Shown: piece after piece, positions 29,409 to 39,348 of the stretch | How the letters are laid out: every line of letters starts with the position of its first letter | Position numbering within the stretch: the stretch's first letter is position 1 | NCBI GenBank assembly: GCA_022539475.1 | Contig: VCMS01000166.1 | Span: 56,385-120,384 of the forward strand | DNA from: Gracilaria domingensis | Taxonomy: Eukaryota; Rhodophyta; Florideophyceae; Gracilariales; Gracilariaceae | Reading direction: 5' to 3' | Length of the DNA: 64,000 nt | Made by a program: the position numbers and the translations under genes | The notes under the pieces: generated by a model | Told to the model about the DNA's origin: nothing | The model's input: only the letters and a program-made list of their open reading frames with translations | Databases searched by the model: none

Positions 29409-29750
29409 CGGACTGCTGCGCGGCGCGCTGGCGCCACGTAGAGCGCAGCGCGCCAGCCAAAAAAAGCGCCGCGCGGACGTGCGTGGCCCGGCGCGCGCTG
29501 CCGCCTGCGGCGCCGCCGCGGCGCGCACGCGTCACCTACGCCGCGCGCGCACGCCACGCCGTTGCTTCGCTGCCGCCCTTTGCGCGCCGCGTGCGCTCGC
29601 CCCCTAGTCCCCGCCCTCTCCGTCTTCCACGCGCTCCCGCCCCTGTCGTGGCGCCGCTCATATCTCGCCGGCTTGGTGTGTGTCTCCCTCCCGGTCTACC
29701 CTGCGGCGGCTGTTTTCGTTCGTGCTTCCTGTCCGCGCCGCGTGCTTGTC
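29409..29750. other. Very GC-rich intergenic stretch
   Basis: CGCG- and GCGC-dense DNA similar to the 16.7-kb island. A GC hairpin with arms CTGGCGC/GCGCCAG (29427-29456) lies just after the membrane-protein stop and could aid 3'-end formation. Open frames here have no ATG and simple composition. Confidence 0.5.
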
Positions 29751-30236
29751 ATGTCCGTCCCTCACACCGACTCGTCCACCGTGGCCATTCCGTGGTTCAA
29801 TAATATCTGGCTCAATGATACGCCGACCGAGCCCCCTTCTGCACCTTCGTATCGTCGTACGCGCGTCACCCCGCAGTCGACCTCCAGTTCGAGACATACC
29901 GCATCCACCATGTCTGCTCTAGACCGCATATCACTCTGCAGCATTCCTTCCTCAGCGCGCCAATGTAGCGCCCAGGACCTGCCCAGTGTCAGATCCAACT
30001 CAGCCTCGCACGAACAGCTGTCTGTGCCGCCAAACGCCCTCTTGGAACCGACGCGCGATCTTATGTTACAAATGCGATTCTTGCAGATGACTTCGCTTAG
30101 TCAACATCGCTTGGCTGCGCAGCGCAGCGCAAGAGGTCGTGCCGATCGAGCTAACACCACCGGCTCTATCGATAAGCGACACATTGCTACGCAACGCATC
30201 GCGCACACAATCCGAGACATCTATGGAACGCGTTAG
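29751..30236 (+). CDS. Small Ser/Thr/Arg-rich protein of unknown function
   Basis: The frame gives 161 residues from ATG 29751 (MSVPHTDSSTVAIPWFNN…). The N-terminal two thirds are Ser/Thr/Pro-rich and probably disordered. The C-terminal 60 residues are helical and basic (LLEPTRDLMLQMRFLQMTSL…HTIRDIYG). No family is recognised. The frame continues upstream without an ATG into GC-island sequence, which I treat as leader. It is convergent with the G-patch gene, 135 bp apart. Confidence 0.5.
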   Translation: MSVPHTDSSTVAIPWFNNIWLNDTPTEPPSAPSYRRTRVTPQSTSSSRHTASTMSALDRISLCSIPSSARQCSAQDLPSVRSNSASHEQLSVPPNALLEPTRDLMLQMRFLQMTSLSQHRLAAQRSARGRADRANTTGSIDKRHIATQRIAHTIRDIYGTR

Positions 30237-30371
30237 TCTTCTTTCTTCCCTACTCATGTTCTTTGTACAGTTCTTCAAATCATTTTACTCTCTCGTGTCT
30301 CAACTTTTTTAGAATAGATGTGTAAACTAGGCTTCCAGTTTGTCAACAAAAACCCCAACTAACAACAGCGC

Positions 30372-30863
30372 CTATCGAATTTTGTCTTCCGTTCCTTCAT
30401 TATCCTTCCTGCTCTTCTTCCGTTTCTTAGAGATTCTCATCTCCACAAGCTTCAACTCCCGTCGTTTCTTCTTCAACTTTCGTTCCTTCTTCCTCTGCTC
30501 GCGCTGCAGCTTCCTCTCACTTTTCGCAACTTTGCTCTCTTCATCGGCAGAGTTTGACTTGTCATGAGCCTCAAGACGAGCCAATTTGGCAGTTCCATGC
30601 GGACGACATCTTCGACCTTCGCTCGCTTGGAACAGAGCCTCATCGTTAACCTGTTTCGCACTGGTTCCATAAGCGCTTTCGAGCATTTTTTCCCACCATG
30701 CATCCTGAAACGGCTGCTTTTCCGCCCCTATTCCAAGTGCTTGCGGTCTTCGTTTATGAACAAGGGCATCGACCACACCGTCTCTGTTTCGTCCCAGACC
30801 CGTTCCCTCCGTCCATCCCATTTTCGAGAGCATCTTCGCCCCAATGCCGCCGATTCTCCCCAT
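30372..30863 (-). CDS. GPATCH4-like G-patch protein
   Basis: The 163-residue protein opens directly with a G-patch (GAKMLSKMGWTEGTGLGRNR, then DGVVDALVHKRRP…LGIGAEKQPFQDAWWEKMLE). The WW following the G-patch by about 25 residues is typical of GPATCH4. The rest is a Lys/Arg-rich nucleolar-type tail (KSERKLQREQRKKERKLKKK). G-patches activate DEAH-box helicases, and the GPATCH4 group acts with DHX15 in rRNA modification and processing in nucleoli. PINX1/PXR1 is the alternative family, but its further domains are missing. ATG 30863 is the only early start. Confidence 0.78.
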   Translation of the reverse strand: MGRIGGIGAKMLSKMGWTEGTGLGRNRDGVVDALVHKRRPQALGIGAEKQPFQDAWWEKMLESAYGTSAKQVNDEALFQASEGRRCRPHGTAKLARLEAHDKSNSADEESKVAKSERKLQREQRKKERKLKKKRRELKLVEMRISKKRKKSRKDNEGTEDKIR

Positions 30864-31152
30864 TTTTCAATCGCACGTTGGAGTGATGACAAGAGAGCAT
30901 AACACGAGTGTACCGTCGGAACGACGGTACCAGTACACTCAGAACTTCTCAAAGGTCGCCCTATCGCCCGAAATTGTGCCTGCCGCCGTCGTCCACGCTC
31001 GACGTACAAACTGTCAGTTGATGTCAGCGTATTGTGGTATGTTGTAAGAATGGCAGCAGTCATTCGTAGCTACGTGTCCACGTAAATGGACACGAACAAT
31101 TTTTTGTTTGCCTACTGCGAAAATTTTTGTGCCCTCTCTTTCCAACTCTCCA

Positions 31153-31280
31153 AAATTCGCGCACGCAGTCCTGGCACTTGTTCGGATGCCCAACACGTGC
31201 CCGTGCACATCACATCATCCCATCATGTGCACAGGCACGTGTTGGGCATCCGAACAAGTGCCAGACTGGTGCGCGAATTT
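31153..31280. repeat. 128-bp foldback element (arms about 58 bp)
   Basis: The left arm (31153-31211, beginning AAATTCGCGCAC) is the reverse complement, with few mismatches, of the right arm (31224-31280, ending GTGCGCGAATTT). The arm core CTGGCACTTGTTCGGATGCC pairs perfectly with its mate, leaving a loop of about 12 bp. This is a MITE/foldback-like structure with no coding capacity. Confidence 0.9.
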
Positions 31281-31318
31281 CAGATGTTTGGCTGCATGAT
31301 GCAGCCAAACACCTGAAA
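31278..31318. repeat. 41-bp palindrome
   Basis: TGTTTGGCTGCAT (31285-31297) and its exact complement (31299-31311) flank one central base. The symmetry extends outward over TTTCAG/CTGAAA with one mismatch. It abuts the 128-bp foldback. Confidence 0.9.
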
Positions 31319-31355
31319 GACGCGCGGTAAGATAGGCTTTGCAAGCCCGACCGTG

Positions 31356-31412
31356 TTGCGCCGGACGTCGATTCGACGTCGAACAGACTGTCTGTTCGAC
31401 GTCCGGCGCAAG
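31356..31412. repeat. 57-bp inverted repeat with ACGTCGA units
   Basis: TTGCGCCGGACGTCG (31356-31370) pairs with CGACGTCCGGCGCAA (31398-31412). Inside, GAACAGAC/TGTCTGTTC forms a second palindrome, and the CGACGTCGA unit is duplicated in the left arm. It is the third hairpin within 260 bp. Confidence 0.88.
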
Positions 31413-31822
31413 TAGTGCTTAGTAAGTACAACTGCGCCGGCGCCGGCGGCTGCGCTCGCGATCGTCGTCAACGGCGCATCCAGTGCGTCAGCCGTCGTCG
31501 TCGTCACGGCGCAGCATGCAGAGGGTCCCCCTGGTCTTGGACCCTCGACAGCTTCGCCCGCTGGCACTTCGTGAATAGTTGAAGACGTGAACGGACTGGT
31601 CACACTGTACCGACGGCACTGGCAGAACTGTAACGTAGTTTGGTAGCGAGAATTGAAAACTGTGCCTTCGCTGGAACACAAACACTGCATTGCCATGCCA
31701 GAGTGACACTACTTGAGAGAATGCTGCAGCAGCGTAGCACTTAGACCTTCTGGGCTAGCAAAGACGACATCAACGACAAGTGAACACCGAGTTTACCAAA
31801 TATTACTGATTCTTCTGTTTGG

Positions 31823-33352
31823 ATGGCGAAGCACGATCGACTACCAGCAGTACCGTACCAGCTCAAGAGAGCCGCCCGGAAAGGCGACTTAAACAGAGTG
31901 CGGCAGATGCTTGAAAGCGGAGCCGACCTGCATGGAGCAGACGACTATGGGTGGAATGCGTTGCATCACGCTGCCAGCTGTGGGCACACGGACGTGGTAA
32001 AGGAACTGATGCAGCGCGGCGCCGACCGGCATACGGAGGACAAGTATCGTCAGAATGCATTGCTTCTTGCCGCCTTGAAGGGAAACATGGACATCGTGGA
32101 CGAGCTACTGCGGCACGGTAATGACGTGCATGAATCATCCCGAGATAGTGGCAAAGCGTTGCGTATTGCCGCTCGGTGCGGGCAGAAAGACAATGTGAAC
32201 AAGTTGTTGCAGCGCGGCGCAGACGCGCACTCTGCAACCGAAGATGGCTGGAATGCATTGCATTTTGCCGCCATGAATGGGCACGTGTGCGTTGTGAACG
32301 AGCTGCTGCAGCACAGCGTTGACGTACATAGTGCAACCATAGCTGGTGCGAATGCGTTGCATTTTGCTACCTCGAACGGACACCTGGACGTTGTGGGAGA
32401 TCTATTGCATCGCGGCGCCAAAATAGAAACTGCGACCATAGCTGGTCAGAATGCTTTGCATATTGCCGCCGGAAACGGGCACATTGCTGTTATGAGAGAG
32501 CTGTTGCAGCGCGGGGCCGTCGTGGACAGCGCAGACCAGAACGGTAAAAATGCGTTGCTTCATGCAGCCAGCAACGGACACATCGCGATTGTGAATGAGC
32601 TACTGCAGCGCGGCGTCGACGTGCACAGCGCCGACAGCTTTGGTCGGAATGCGTTGCATCAAGCTGCCCGACACGGACATAGGGAGCTTGTGGAGGAGCT
32701 GCTGGAGCGCGGCTCGGACTTGCATGGCCTAGAAGGCTATCGTCGCAATGCGCTGCATCTGAGCGCGATGAAGGGGCACAATGAAGTGATGAAGGAACTG
32801 CTGCTGCGTGGCGCCGAGTTGCACAGCACAGACAACTACGATCGGAATGCTTTGCATCTTAGCGTGATGCATGGACACTTGGAGGTAGTGAAGGAGCTAC
32901 TGCGGCGCGGCGTCGACGTGCACAGCGCAGACAACTTTGGTCGGAATGCGTTGCATCATGCTGCCCGATACGGACACAGGGAGCTTGTGGAGGAGCTGCT
33001 GGAGGGCGGCGCCGACTTGCACAGTGGAGACAACCATGGTCGAAACGCGTTACATCTCACCGCGATGGACGGACACATGGAGATGATGAAGGAGCTGATA
33101 GAGCGCGGCGCCAAAGTGCACAGTGCAGACTCCTACGGTCGAAATGTTTTGCATCTGAGCGCGAGGAATGGGCACATTAAGATGGTCAAAGAGCTGCTGC
33201 GCTGCGGTGCCGACTTGCTCTGTGCAGACAACCACGGTCGCAAGGCGTTGGATCATGCTTACCGACTGGGACATATGGAGGTAGTGAACGAGCTGCGGCA
33301 GCGAGCCACCGGCGGAAAGAGCCCCGGTCGCTCGCGTGGTATGCGGCCGTGA
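31823..33352 (+). CDS. Ankyrin-repeat protein (about 15 repeats)
   Basis: The 509-residue protein is almost entirely ankyrin repeats of 33 residues from about residue 12 to 495. Each has the pattern G.NALH.AA..GH..VV.ELL.RGADVHS AD. The ends are short and basic (C-terminal GGKSPGRSRG). No catalytic, membrane or signal sequence is present. The repeats are also very alike at DNA level (99-bp period, GTGCACAGCGCAGACA… recurring), which suggests recent expansion or gene conversion. Protein binding is the only function that can be inferred. It is not a close copy of the 4.9-kb ankyrin gene. Single exon with ATG at 31823. Confidence 0.85.
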   Translation: MAKHDRLPAVPYQLKRAARKGDLNRVRQMLESGADLHGADDYGWNALHHAASCGHTDVVKELMQRGADRHTEDKYRQNALLLAALKGNMDIVDELLRHGNDVHESSRDSGKALRIAARCGQKDNVNKLLQRGADAHSATEDGWNALHFAAMNGHVCVVNELLQHSVDVHSATIAGANALHFATSNGHLDVVGDLLHRGAKIETATIAGQNALHIAAGNGHIAVMRELLQRGAVVDSADQNGKNALLHAASNGHIAIVNELLQRGVDVHSADSFGRNALHQAARHGHRELVEELLERGSDLHGLEGYRRNALHLSAMKGHNEVMKELLLRGAELHSTDNYDRNALHLSVMHGHLEVVKELLRRGVDVHSADNFGRNALHHAARYGHRELVEELLEGGADLHSGDNHGRNALHLTAMDGHMEMMKELIERGAKVHSADSYGRNVLHLSARNGHIKMVKELLRCGADLLCADNHGRKALDHAYRLGHMEVVNELRQRATGGKSPGRSRGMRP

Positions 33353-35130
33353 AAGCCACTTGCGACGCGTCTCACTAAAGCATGCGTTCGAAACTTTGGC
33401 CGGCGCGTTGCATTGCGGGTCTTCCACTTGGTAAGTGCTATGCTCGGTGGTGGTGGCGGTGTCGACAGGTGGCCCTACAGCCTAAGACGCCTAAAACATC
33501 ACCGCTGCGCTGCTTGGTTCGCAAAGTTGAGTAAGCGCACCGAGCGCTCGGTTGCCGTGGCGAGTGGATACTACGAGGCGACAGCTCGTGCCACTTGACG
33601 AGTCGCGCTGATGCCGTTTGATAGAGACGTGGGAGGGGGCTGGGAGGAGAAGAACAAGAATGCGGTGCTGAGTCGGTGCGTTAGGGCCATGGGCGAGTTG
33701 GTCAAGACGGCGATAGGCGGCAACGTGTTGTAGAGCGCGCGGCGAGGCCGTCGGCAACATACGAGGGCGTGGACGATGTGGTGCGCGCAATGGTCGATGA
33801 GGTGTGAGTAGTCACCAGAATGGTACCACCACCACTGCCCGGCAGTGGCTCACCATTTGACCCCATGAGATCATGGGAGACGCGACAAGAACGACGGTTC
33901 GTTTTTGGGAGGCCGTTTGCAGTTACTCCAGCCGTAGTAACGCGCGGCGACCACGAACGCGTCTTATCTATACGCGCGCGTCGCGAGAGCCGCGGCGTCG
34001 TTCTTGGGGCGGGTGCGCACGGCGGGGTAGCCTGGGGAGCGATCGCACGACGGGCGGTGCTTTGACGGACTCGACGACGACGCTTTCGGTTTGGTGCGCG
34101 AGCACACGACGACCAGGCCTGTTTCGTTTCGGATCAATCCGAAAATTCCGAAATGAACTTCTTTTCGGATAAAGTTTCAGACCCGTTTCCGATTGATCCG
34201 AAACGACCACTTTTTGGGGAAACAGGCGATCCTCGGGGATTTCAAACCACACTGTAACGGGTTGTCTCGAGACGCATGCATGTGCCTTTTGCACGATGAA
34301 AAAGGGGTGGATAAATTTGTTCCTGTAGCTCGCTATTACACGAGAATAGAGACCCCTTTTGCAAAACATAAAACTATTCGACTTCTTTTTGTGATTCAAT
34401 CTTGGAGATCCAAGAATCAAAATGTGTGACTAAGAAAGAACTGTCCGTCACGGCATTTCAACTCTGGGCGTAGATACGTGTCACTATGCAGTCCGAGAGA
34501 AACGACCAGATTTGAGGCAGATTTGGAAAATGCGGTTTTTTGAGGATTGGATGCACATTCGATTGTGTGTCTCAAGGATTTTATCGCCGTCACCTCATTA
34601 AGCCGTTACATTCGACATAAACCGCCACGGACGGGTCCCCACAATTTGAGAATTGTCCTAGCTCAACTTGACGTGTCCCCCCCCCCCCAATTTCATTGTA
34701 CCCTACGCACCCTCAACCACTTCTTATTTGGTCCGAGACCATATGAACCTAACGGCGATCCCAAGAGCTTTACAAGACGCCTATTAAGACAGGAAAGCTC
34801 TCATATTAAATTTGAAGCTAACGGAGCTTGCCGCAAACTACTCTAAGGATTATTGGCACTACTGCGGCGTCTTTCATGGATCTTGGGACATACCGATATG
34901 GATTATTGACCAGCTGAGGTGAATGTAGTTCTGAATTAGGCAGGAACACATACATATCTCGCACTTGTCACATAGACCAATCGAAATATTGTCAGACGAT
35001 ACTTCAAGTACCCGGCTACAGTTTATTTTTGCTTAAACTCAAGACCGCGTTTTGTTCTGGTAGATACTGTACTGCCTACGTAATTTCTGTGCATGGAAGC
35101 GAATGCCCCCCGAACTCTCACAAGAAGAAA
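33353..35130. other. 1.8-kb intergenic region, no gene recognised
   Basis: Open frames are short and shadow-like. An inverted pair at 34125-34205 is listed separately, and a C11 run lies at about 34678-34688. The frame of the PCIF1-like gene is open from 35029 but without ATG, so an upstream exon or a lost N-terminus is possible here. Confidence 0.4.
34125..34205. repeat. Short foldback: 20-bp arms around about 41 bp
   Basis: CGTTTCGGATCAATCCGAAA (34125-34144) is repeated in inverted orientation at 34186-34205 with one mismatch. Each arm is itself nearly palindromic (CGGATnnATCCG). Between them another TTCCGAAA/TTTTCGG pair occurs. It looks like a degenerate foldback repeat. Confidence 0.75.
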
Positions 35131-36057
35131 ATGGTGCTCAAGGCGGATATTGCAAAGCGATTGTACTGGAGGTTTGGTCAGCATCAGAAATGTGCTAGTC
35201 ACAACAGAAGCAATGACAACGCAAACGAAGTAACTTCATCAGAGAAGTGTAATACCAATTCCGTCTTGAAAATTGAATTTATACCCGGCTGCAGAGATCC
35301 TCTGTTTTTACAGACGCTTTGCAAGATGATGTGTAGAAAGTTTTCGTCAAGAACGCGTACAGACTCACGAACCGTGACATCGTTGCTTTTTTCTCTTTGG
35401 GTGCTGACATCATCGATTACAGTAGAGCTTTTCGCTGATTGTCTGAACAAAAGCGGAGTACTTTCAGCATATTGTAGCCTTGATTCTGAAGACAATTCCT
35501 TCGGAAGTATTGGGGCTTGGCAGGACGTCGAAGAGACTGTGGAAGGTGCGGCAGGTAATCCACCTTTTGAAACAACTTTCTTGCAAAGAATGATAACCAA
35601 ATTTGATAGCAGCGTTCGCGGTTCCGCTCCTTATTGTCGCTGTGTGCTTTTGCCACTCTGCGATAGGCATGGAGTTCTTCGACGAACAACTGCACTCTCG
35701 TCACATGGTATTTTGCTGGTCAGAATTTCGCCTGGATGTTTGTCTTTTCGATGGCAAGAAGAGTACTTTATTTCTAGTAGTGTGAAAAGGTACAATTGTT
35801 TCCAAGAGTTGGGCCTGTTCGTCTGGCGTAATCGACCGTATCTCGAACAGTGTCCTCCTCCCATGGACGTGGATCTTCTTTATCTGAATTTCGTAGCACT
35901 TGCTTGCAGAAATCCGTCCAAGGTTAACGTCGACATTCAGGCCATAGAAATGGCGTTCCCCACTTCTTTTCGTGACAATCACTGCCGGTTACCATTGTTA
36001 ATGGAAATTTCCAACTGCAGTCAAGGAAATAATGAGTCCCTGCGTAGTGAGCGCTAA
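35131..36057 (+). CDS. PCIF1/CAPAM-like adenine N6-methyltransferase domain protein
   Basis: The frame gives 308 residues from ATG 35131. The segment SAYCSLDSEDNSFGSIGAWQ…GNPPFETTFLQRM carries the NPPF catalytic motif (residues 143-146) in the exact setting of PCIF1 (YFGS.G…F.ANPPF.E…M). A following hydrophobic strand (CVLLPLCDR) and a Tyr-rich end (LLYLNFVALA) fit the rest of the fold. PCIF1 methylates the cap-adjacent 2'-O-methyladenosine of mRNA (m6Am). This protein lacks the WW domain, and the helical region before the core is short. Stand-alone PCIF1-like domains also occur in repeated genes of protists. The open frame continues upstream to about 35029 without ATG. It is convergent with the CXC protein gene, 56 bp apart. 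Confidence 0.7.
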   Translation: MVLKADIAKRLYWRFGQHQKCASHNRSNDNANEVTSSEKCNTNSVLKIEFIPGCRDPLFLQTLCKMMCRKFSSRTRTDSRTVTSLLFSLWVLTSSITVELFADCLNKSGVLSAYCSLDSEDNSFGSIGAWQDVEETVEGAAGNPPFETTFLQRMITKFDSSVRGSAPYCRCVLLPLCDRHGVLRRTTALSSHGILLVRISPGCLSFRWQEEYFISSSVKRYNCFQELGLFVWRNRPYLEQCPPPMDVDLLYLNFVALACRNPSKVNVDIQAIEMAFPTSFRDNHCRLPLLMEISNCSQGNNESLRSER

Positions 36058-36113
36058 GCTTTCGACTCCAATGGTTAGACCGATCGATGCCCATAATATT
36101 CGATAAGCGAGCA

Positions 36114-38912
36114 TTACTCTTCAACTGCGTTCAGAAGCTCTTCGAAATCATGTTCCGAAGTCATTAGGCTATTTAGACTTCGAAGGTCATTCTTTGTAAG
36201 CTCTGCGACATTTATATGGGTCGACTCATATGAATCACCACAAGAAACCTCCACATTATCCATACCACCATTTTCGTCACAGCTGTCTCCGCCCCGGTCG
36301 ACCACCATCTCGATGAATGGATCTTCAGTTACCTTATTCTGGCACTTCGAACGCGGGCACTCGCACCCTATGCACTTCAAGTTTCGTTTGACACATGAAC
36401 AGTGCCTTGTAATGCAGGTTCCTTTGCATTTGCACTTAGCCAATAGTTCCCTTATTTTCGTCTCAATCGCTTTCACGTCTTCTTGTCGCTCTAGTAATAA
36501 ATCTCCGTTACTTGTGAAGCCTGAATCAGCGTTACAACCTCCAACCAAGTCGGGTCTCAATTCATTCTTCTCAGCTTGGTACCAGTACTTGAACACTATG
36601 TGTCGTACTCTCTTAGTTTGATTATCAACATGCTCTGAAGGTGGTATCAGCTCATTCAAAGACCTTGATAGATCTGCCACATATCTTCTGACATCTAAAC
36701 ACCAATCTTGGGTACCCACATCCCATTCACTAACAAAAATTTCCTTTGCACGTCGCATTGCGTCTTCCTCGCTGCATCCTTCTGATACCCACTTTTCTCG
36801 AAGCCTTTCCTTTTCTCGGCTGTTCGTAAGATACCTGAAGCCATGTTTCTCGAGATAAGCGAAGATAATGAGTAATTGTAAGGAAGAGGAATCATCTGCG
36901 TCTCCGATGCCATTTAAGAATGACTCATTTCTTAAACATGCCCTGAAGTAGTGCACATGTGTTACACCGTACGTTCCAGCAGAGAAGTCACATCCTGCCA
37001 TAACGTAGCAGCTTGCGAACATTGTCGCACTAACTCCTTCTCTTCGGAGAGTTTCATTTAGATTGTCTAAGTCAACGACTGTGTCACCCAAGACATGTAT
37101 GACATTCATGTCTCGCATACATTGAGCGAGCGCTAAAATTATTGTCACATCCGTATCTCTCGAGACCAGAACACATCCGCTTTTTCCCGGCGATTCCTTG
37201 AGGTCAGACTCATAAATGGTAGGCAATACGAATGTGTTGAATGCAGCCACAAACCTGGTCTCAGACTCTCCATGCGTCAGATAACTGTCATTTATGTGCA
37301 GTCCATGAGCAGAGGAAAACACTAGTGGCCTATTTCGCGGTACTTGAAGCAGTACATCTTCAAATTCGACTGCCTCTTGTCCTAGATGGGTTACGTTCGT
37401 CATTTGCTCTTTTGATTTCGAGTGTAGAGTAGTCTCATAGGTATGGTCGTTGACATGGGGGTCGATCGAAGTACCGTTATCTTTGTGGTGATCAAGCTTG
37501 GCCTCAACATTCTGCACTAGAGCCTTCGGCATCAGCAACACCTCACCTCCTCGTGGATGTTCAACTGTCTCATCTTTTGCGGCAAGCTCTGATATCAATT
37601 CACTGGCAATCATTCCAATGCAAGCTGGGCGTATACTGAAACAACCACCGTGCAGATATATGTCAATGTTGCGATTATATTCGTCTGCAAGCTCCAGTCC
37701 AGCAACAGCCCCACAAAACAAATGTAATGAACTGATAGCATCTCTGCTAATTCTGGAGCTCAATAGTGTTCCCCATGGAACAGTAATGGGGAGCAAAAAT
37801 CCCAATTTGTAGAGTTCTTCTTCTCCCTTTAACTTCGAGTCCTGGCACATATCTCGCGCATAGTCGCGACGACCTTGCTCTCCAGACTTCTGTTTGATGA
37901 CGTTGGATGGGTCATCGATATGGAGATGGAGTTGTTTAAGACATTCGGCCCGTTTCCCACTGAACCATGGTCGCAACAACTGTTTCATCTTCAGAACTGT
38001 AACAGCGTGCATACTGTTTCCTCGTGACCCGTCAGTACCTCTGCTCCAAATATGATTCATGACATCAATCATGATCGAGATATACTGAGGCATTTGGTAG
38101 TCGTAGTAGTAGTAAACGTTCTTTCTACTGGATGTCGGACGTCTTATGGAACTCAGAACCGAATTTCCATCTTGTCTGAGGAATTCAAGATTCAAAGCGG
38201 ATATTAGCTGACTTTTGTTGGCGTGCCTCACGGTATTTCCCAACGAAAGATATGCATCTGCGTGTGGTGATAACATATATCTGGCGCTGTGCAAAATGTT
38301 CCACCTATGTCTGGCATGTCCAGCCCCATTTGGGTCACCAGATTCTATAGACTTATGCTCTGCCAAAGTCAGCGAGGTCATTAACTTTGTAAAGGCGTGA
38401 CGCCGTTCCGATAATGCCACCCTAGAATCCTTTGCCTTCTTGGTCTTCGGGCTTGGACCATCCTGCTTTTGGGCTAATATTGTGTTGCCAATCGTAGGAA
38501 TGCGCCGTGTTGTCGTCCACTCACCCTTCGGTCGCTTCTTGTTGAGATGAATACGGACATCTTCGCCCGATAAAGGGCCGAAAACGTCTGGAAACATCGA
38601 TGAGGCGTGCAACTCGACACTTTTTCGACCGTATTGGTCGATGTTCAGGACCAATTTCTGGGCTTCGTCGTCCGTCAACTCTCGTTCAGGAACTCCTAGC
38701 ACATTCTTGAGTCTGTCGCAGCTGCGGTGCTCACTTGATAAAAAGCTTTTGCGTCGCATCAGGTTCACTATTTCTCGAACTGTTGATGTCTGAGCAGCAG
38801 CTCTGTCGTAATTGTCAAGTGGTGTGATATGCTCATCAGCGTCTCCGTTCTCTCTCACTCGCTTATACGCCCTTGATGCGGCACAGATTGTTCGAATCTG
38901 CATTCGAGCCAT
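36114..38912 (-). CDS. Large XPG/FEN-like nuclease plus CXC (Tesmin/TSO1-type) protein, probable mobile-element product
   Basis: The 932-residue single-exon product starts with a basic helical N-terminus. A long central part follows (conserved-looking WNILHSARYMLSPHADAYLS, WGTLLSSRISRDAI). Then comes a PIN/XPG-like segment: VLVSRDTDVTIILALAQ and, after about 50 residues, VMAGCDFSAGTYGVTHVHYF, which resembles the acidic 'DTD' and 'GcDy..Gi.GiG' motifs of FEN1/XPG. At about 827-860 lies a cysteine cluster CKCKGTCITRHCSCVKRNLK…CECPRSKCQNK of the CXC/TSO1 type, a DNA-binding fold. The C-terminus is acidic. The combination of an XPG-like nuclease with a terminal CXC finger recalls repeated transposon-associated proteins in animals and protists. 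Nuclease activity and mobility are inferred. Confidence 0.65.
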   Translation of the reverse strand: MARMQIRTICAASRAYKRVRENGDADEHITPLDNYDRAAAQTSTVREIVNLMRRKSFLSSEHRSCDRLKNVLGVPERELTDDEAQKLVLNIDQYGRKSVELHASSMFPDVFGPLSGEDVRIHLNKKRPKGEWTTTRRIPTIGNTILAQKQDGPSPKTKKAKDSRVALSERRHAFTKLMTSLTLAEHKSIESGDPNGAGHARHRWNILHSARYMLSPHADAYLSLGNTVRHANKSQLISALNLEFLRQDGNSVLSSIRRPTSSRKNVYYYYDYQMPQYISIMIDVMNHIWSRGTDGSRGNSMHAVTVLKMKQLLRPWFSGKRAECLKQLHLHIDDPSNVIKQKSGEQGRRDYARDMCQDSKLKGEEELYKLGFLLPITVPWGTLLSSRISRDAISSLHLFCGAVAGLELADEYNRNIDIYLHGGCFSIRPACIGMIASELISELAAKDETVEHPRGGEVLLMPKALVQNVEAKLDHHKDNGTSIDPHVNDHTYETTLHSKSKEQMTNVTHLGQEAVEFEDVLLQVPRNRPLVFSSAHGLHINDSYLTHGESETRFVAAFNTFVLPTIYESDLKESPGKSGCVLVSRDTDVTIILALAQCMRDMNVIHVLGDTVVDLDNLNETLRREGVSATMFASCYVMAGCDFSAGTYGVTHVHYFRACLRNESFLNGIGDADDSSSLQLLIIFAYLEKHGFRYLTNSREKERLREKWVSEGCSEEDAMRRAKEIFVSEWDVGTQDWCLDVRRYVADLSRSLNELIPPSEHVDNQTKRVRHIVFKYWYQAEKNELRPDLVGGCNADSGFTSNGDLLLERQEDVKAIETKIRELLAKCKCKGTCITRHCSCVKRNLKCIGCECPRSKCQNKVTEDPFIEMVVDRGGDSCDENGGMDNVEVSCGDSYESTHINVAELTKNDLRSLNSLMTSEHDFEELLNAVEE

Positions 38913-39348
38913 TGAGACAGCGTCTGTGTTTCCGGAACGCTATGTCAAGAGGCTAGAATGCTATTTTGTGGATTGAATCGTTAAAAAATGTGCAAAGAAT
39001 TGAATGTACGGCTATGTGCAAGCCAAAAAAAAAAAATTTTTGGATACCATACTTTCATTTATTCAAGCAATACTACAGAATTTGTAGAATGAGTGAAAGC
39101 GGACATAATTGCTAGTTCACCTCCATGACATGAAAGTTTTTGTACCTAGTATACTCAGACGGATTAGGTGGTAGCTCGATCTGGAAGCTACCAACGGCAC
39201 TTGCATACTTGTCGATTGCAAATAAACACAAATAATGAATGTAAACTAACTCTGGCTAGTACAACATTCATGAAATCGTAGTTGCGCACATCCATTCCCC
39301 CAACGCTTTTCTACCTCCATCAACCCGGCAACTACTGTATCACCTCAA
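38913..39348. other. Intergenic region
   Basis: AT-rich upstream region of the CXC gene and 3' flank of the coiled-coil gene. An A12-T5 run lies at about 39027-39043, and short inverted GTAGCT/AGCTAC elements occur at 39170-39190. No coding frame is visible. Confidence 0.4.

Larger units (their letters stand above)
30864..31822. other. Hairpin-rich intergenic region
   Basis: No gene is seen. Apart from the three strong inverted repeats listed separately, a small hairpin CGTGTCCACG/TGGACACG lies at 31072-31093 and a GCCGGCGCCGGCGGC stretch at 31437-31451. The rightmost 100 bp form the leader of the ankyrin gene. Confidence 0.5.

Noticed and set aside
32050-32439. Minus-strand ORFs inside the ankyrin gene
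   Set aside because: They mirror the 99-bp ankyrin repeats and have no independent support.
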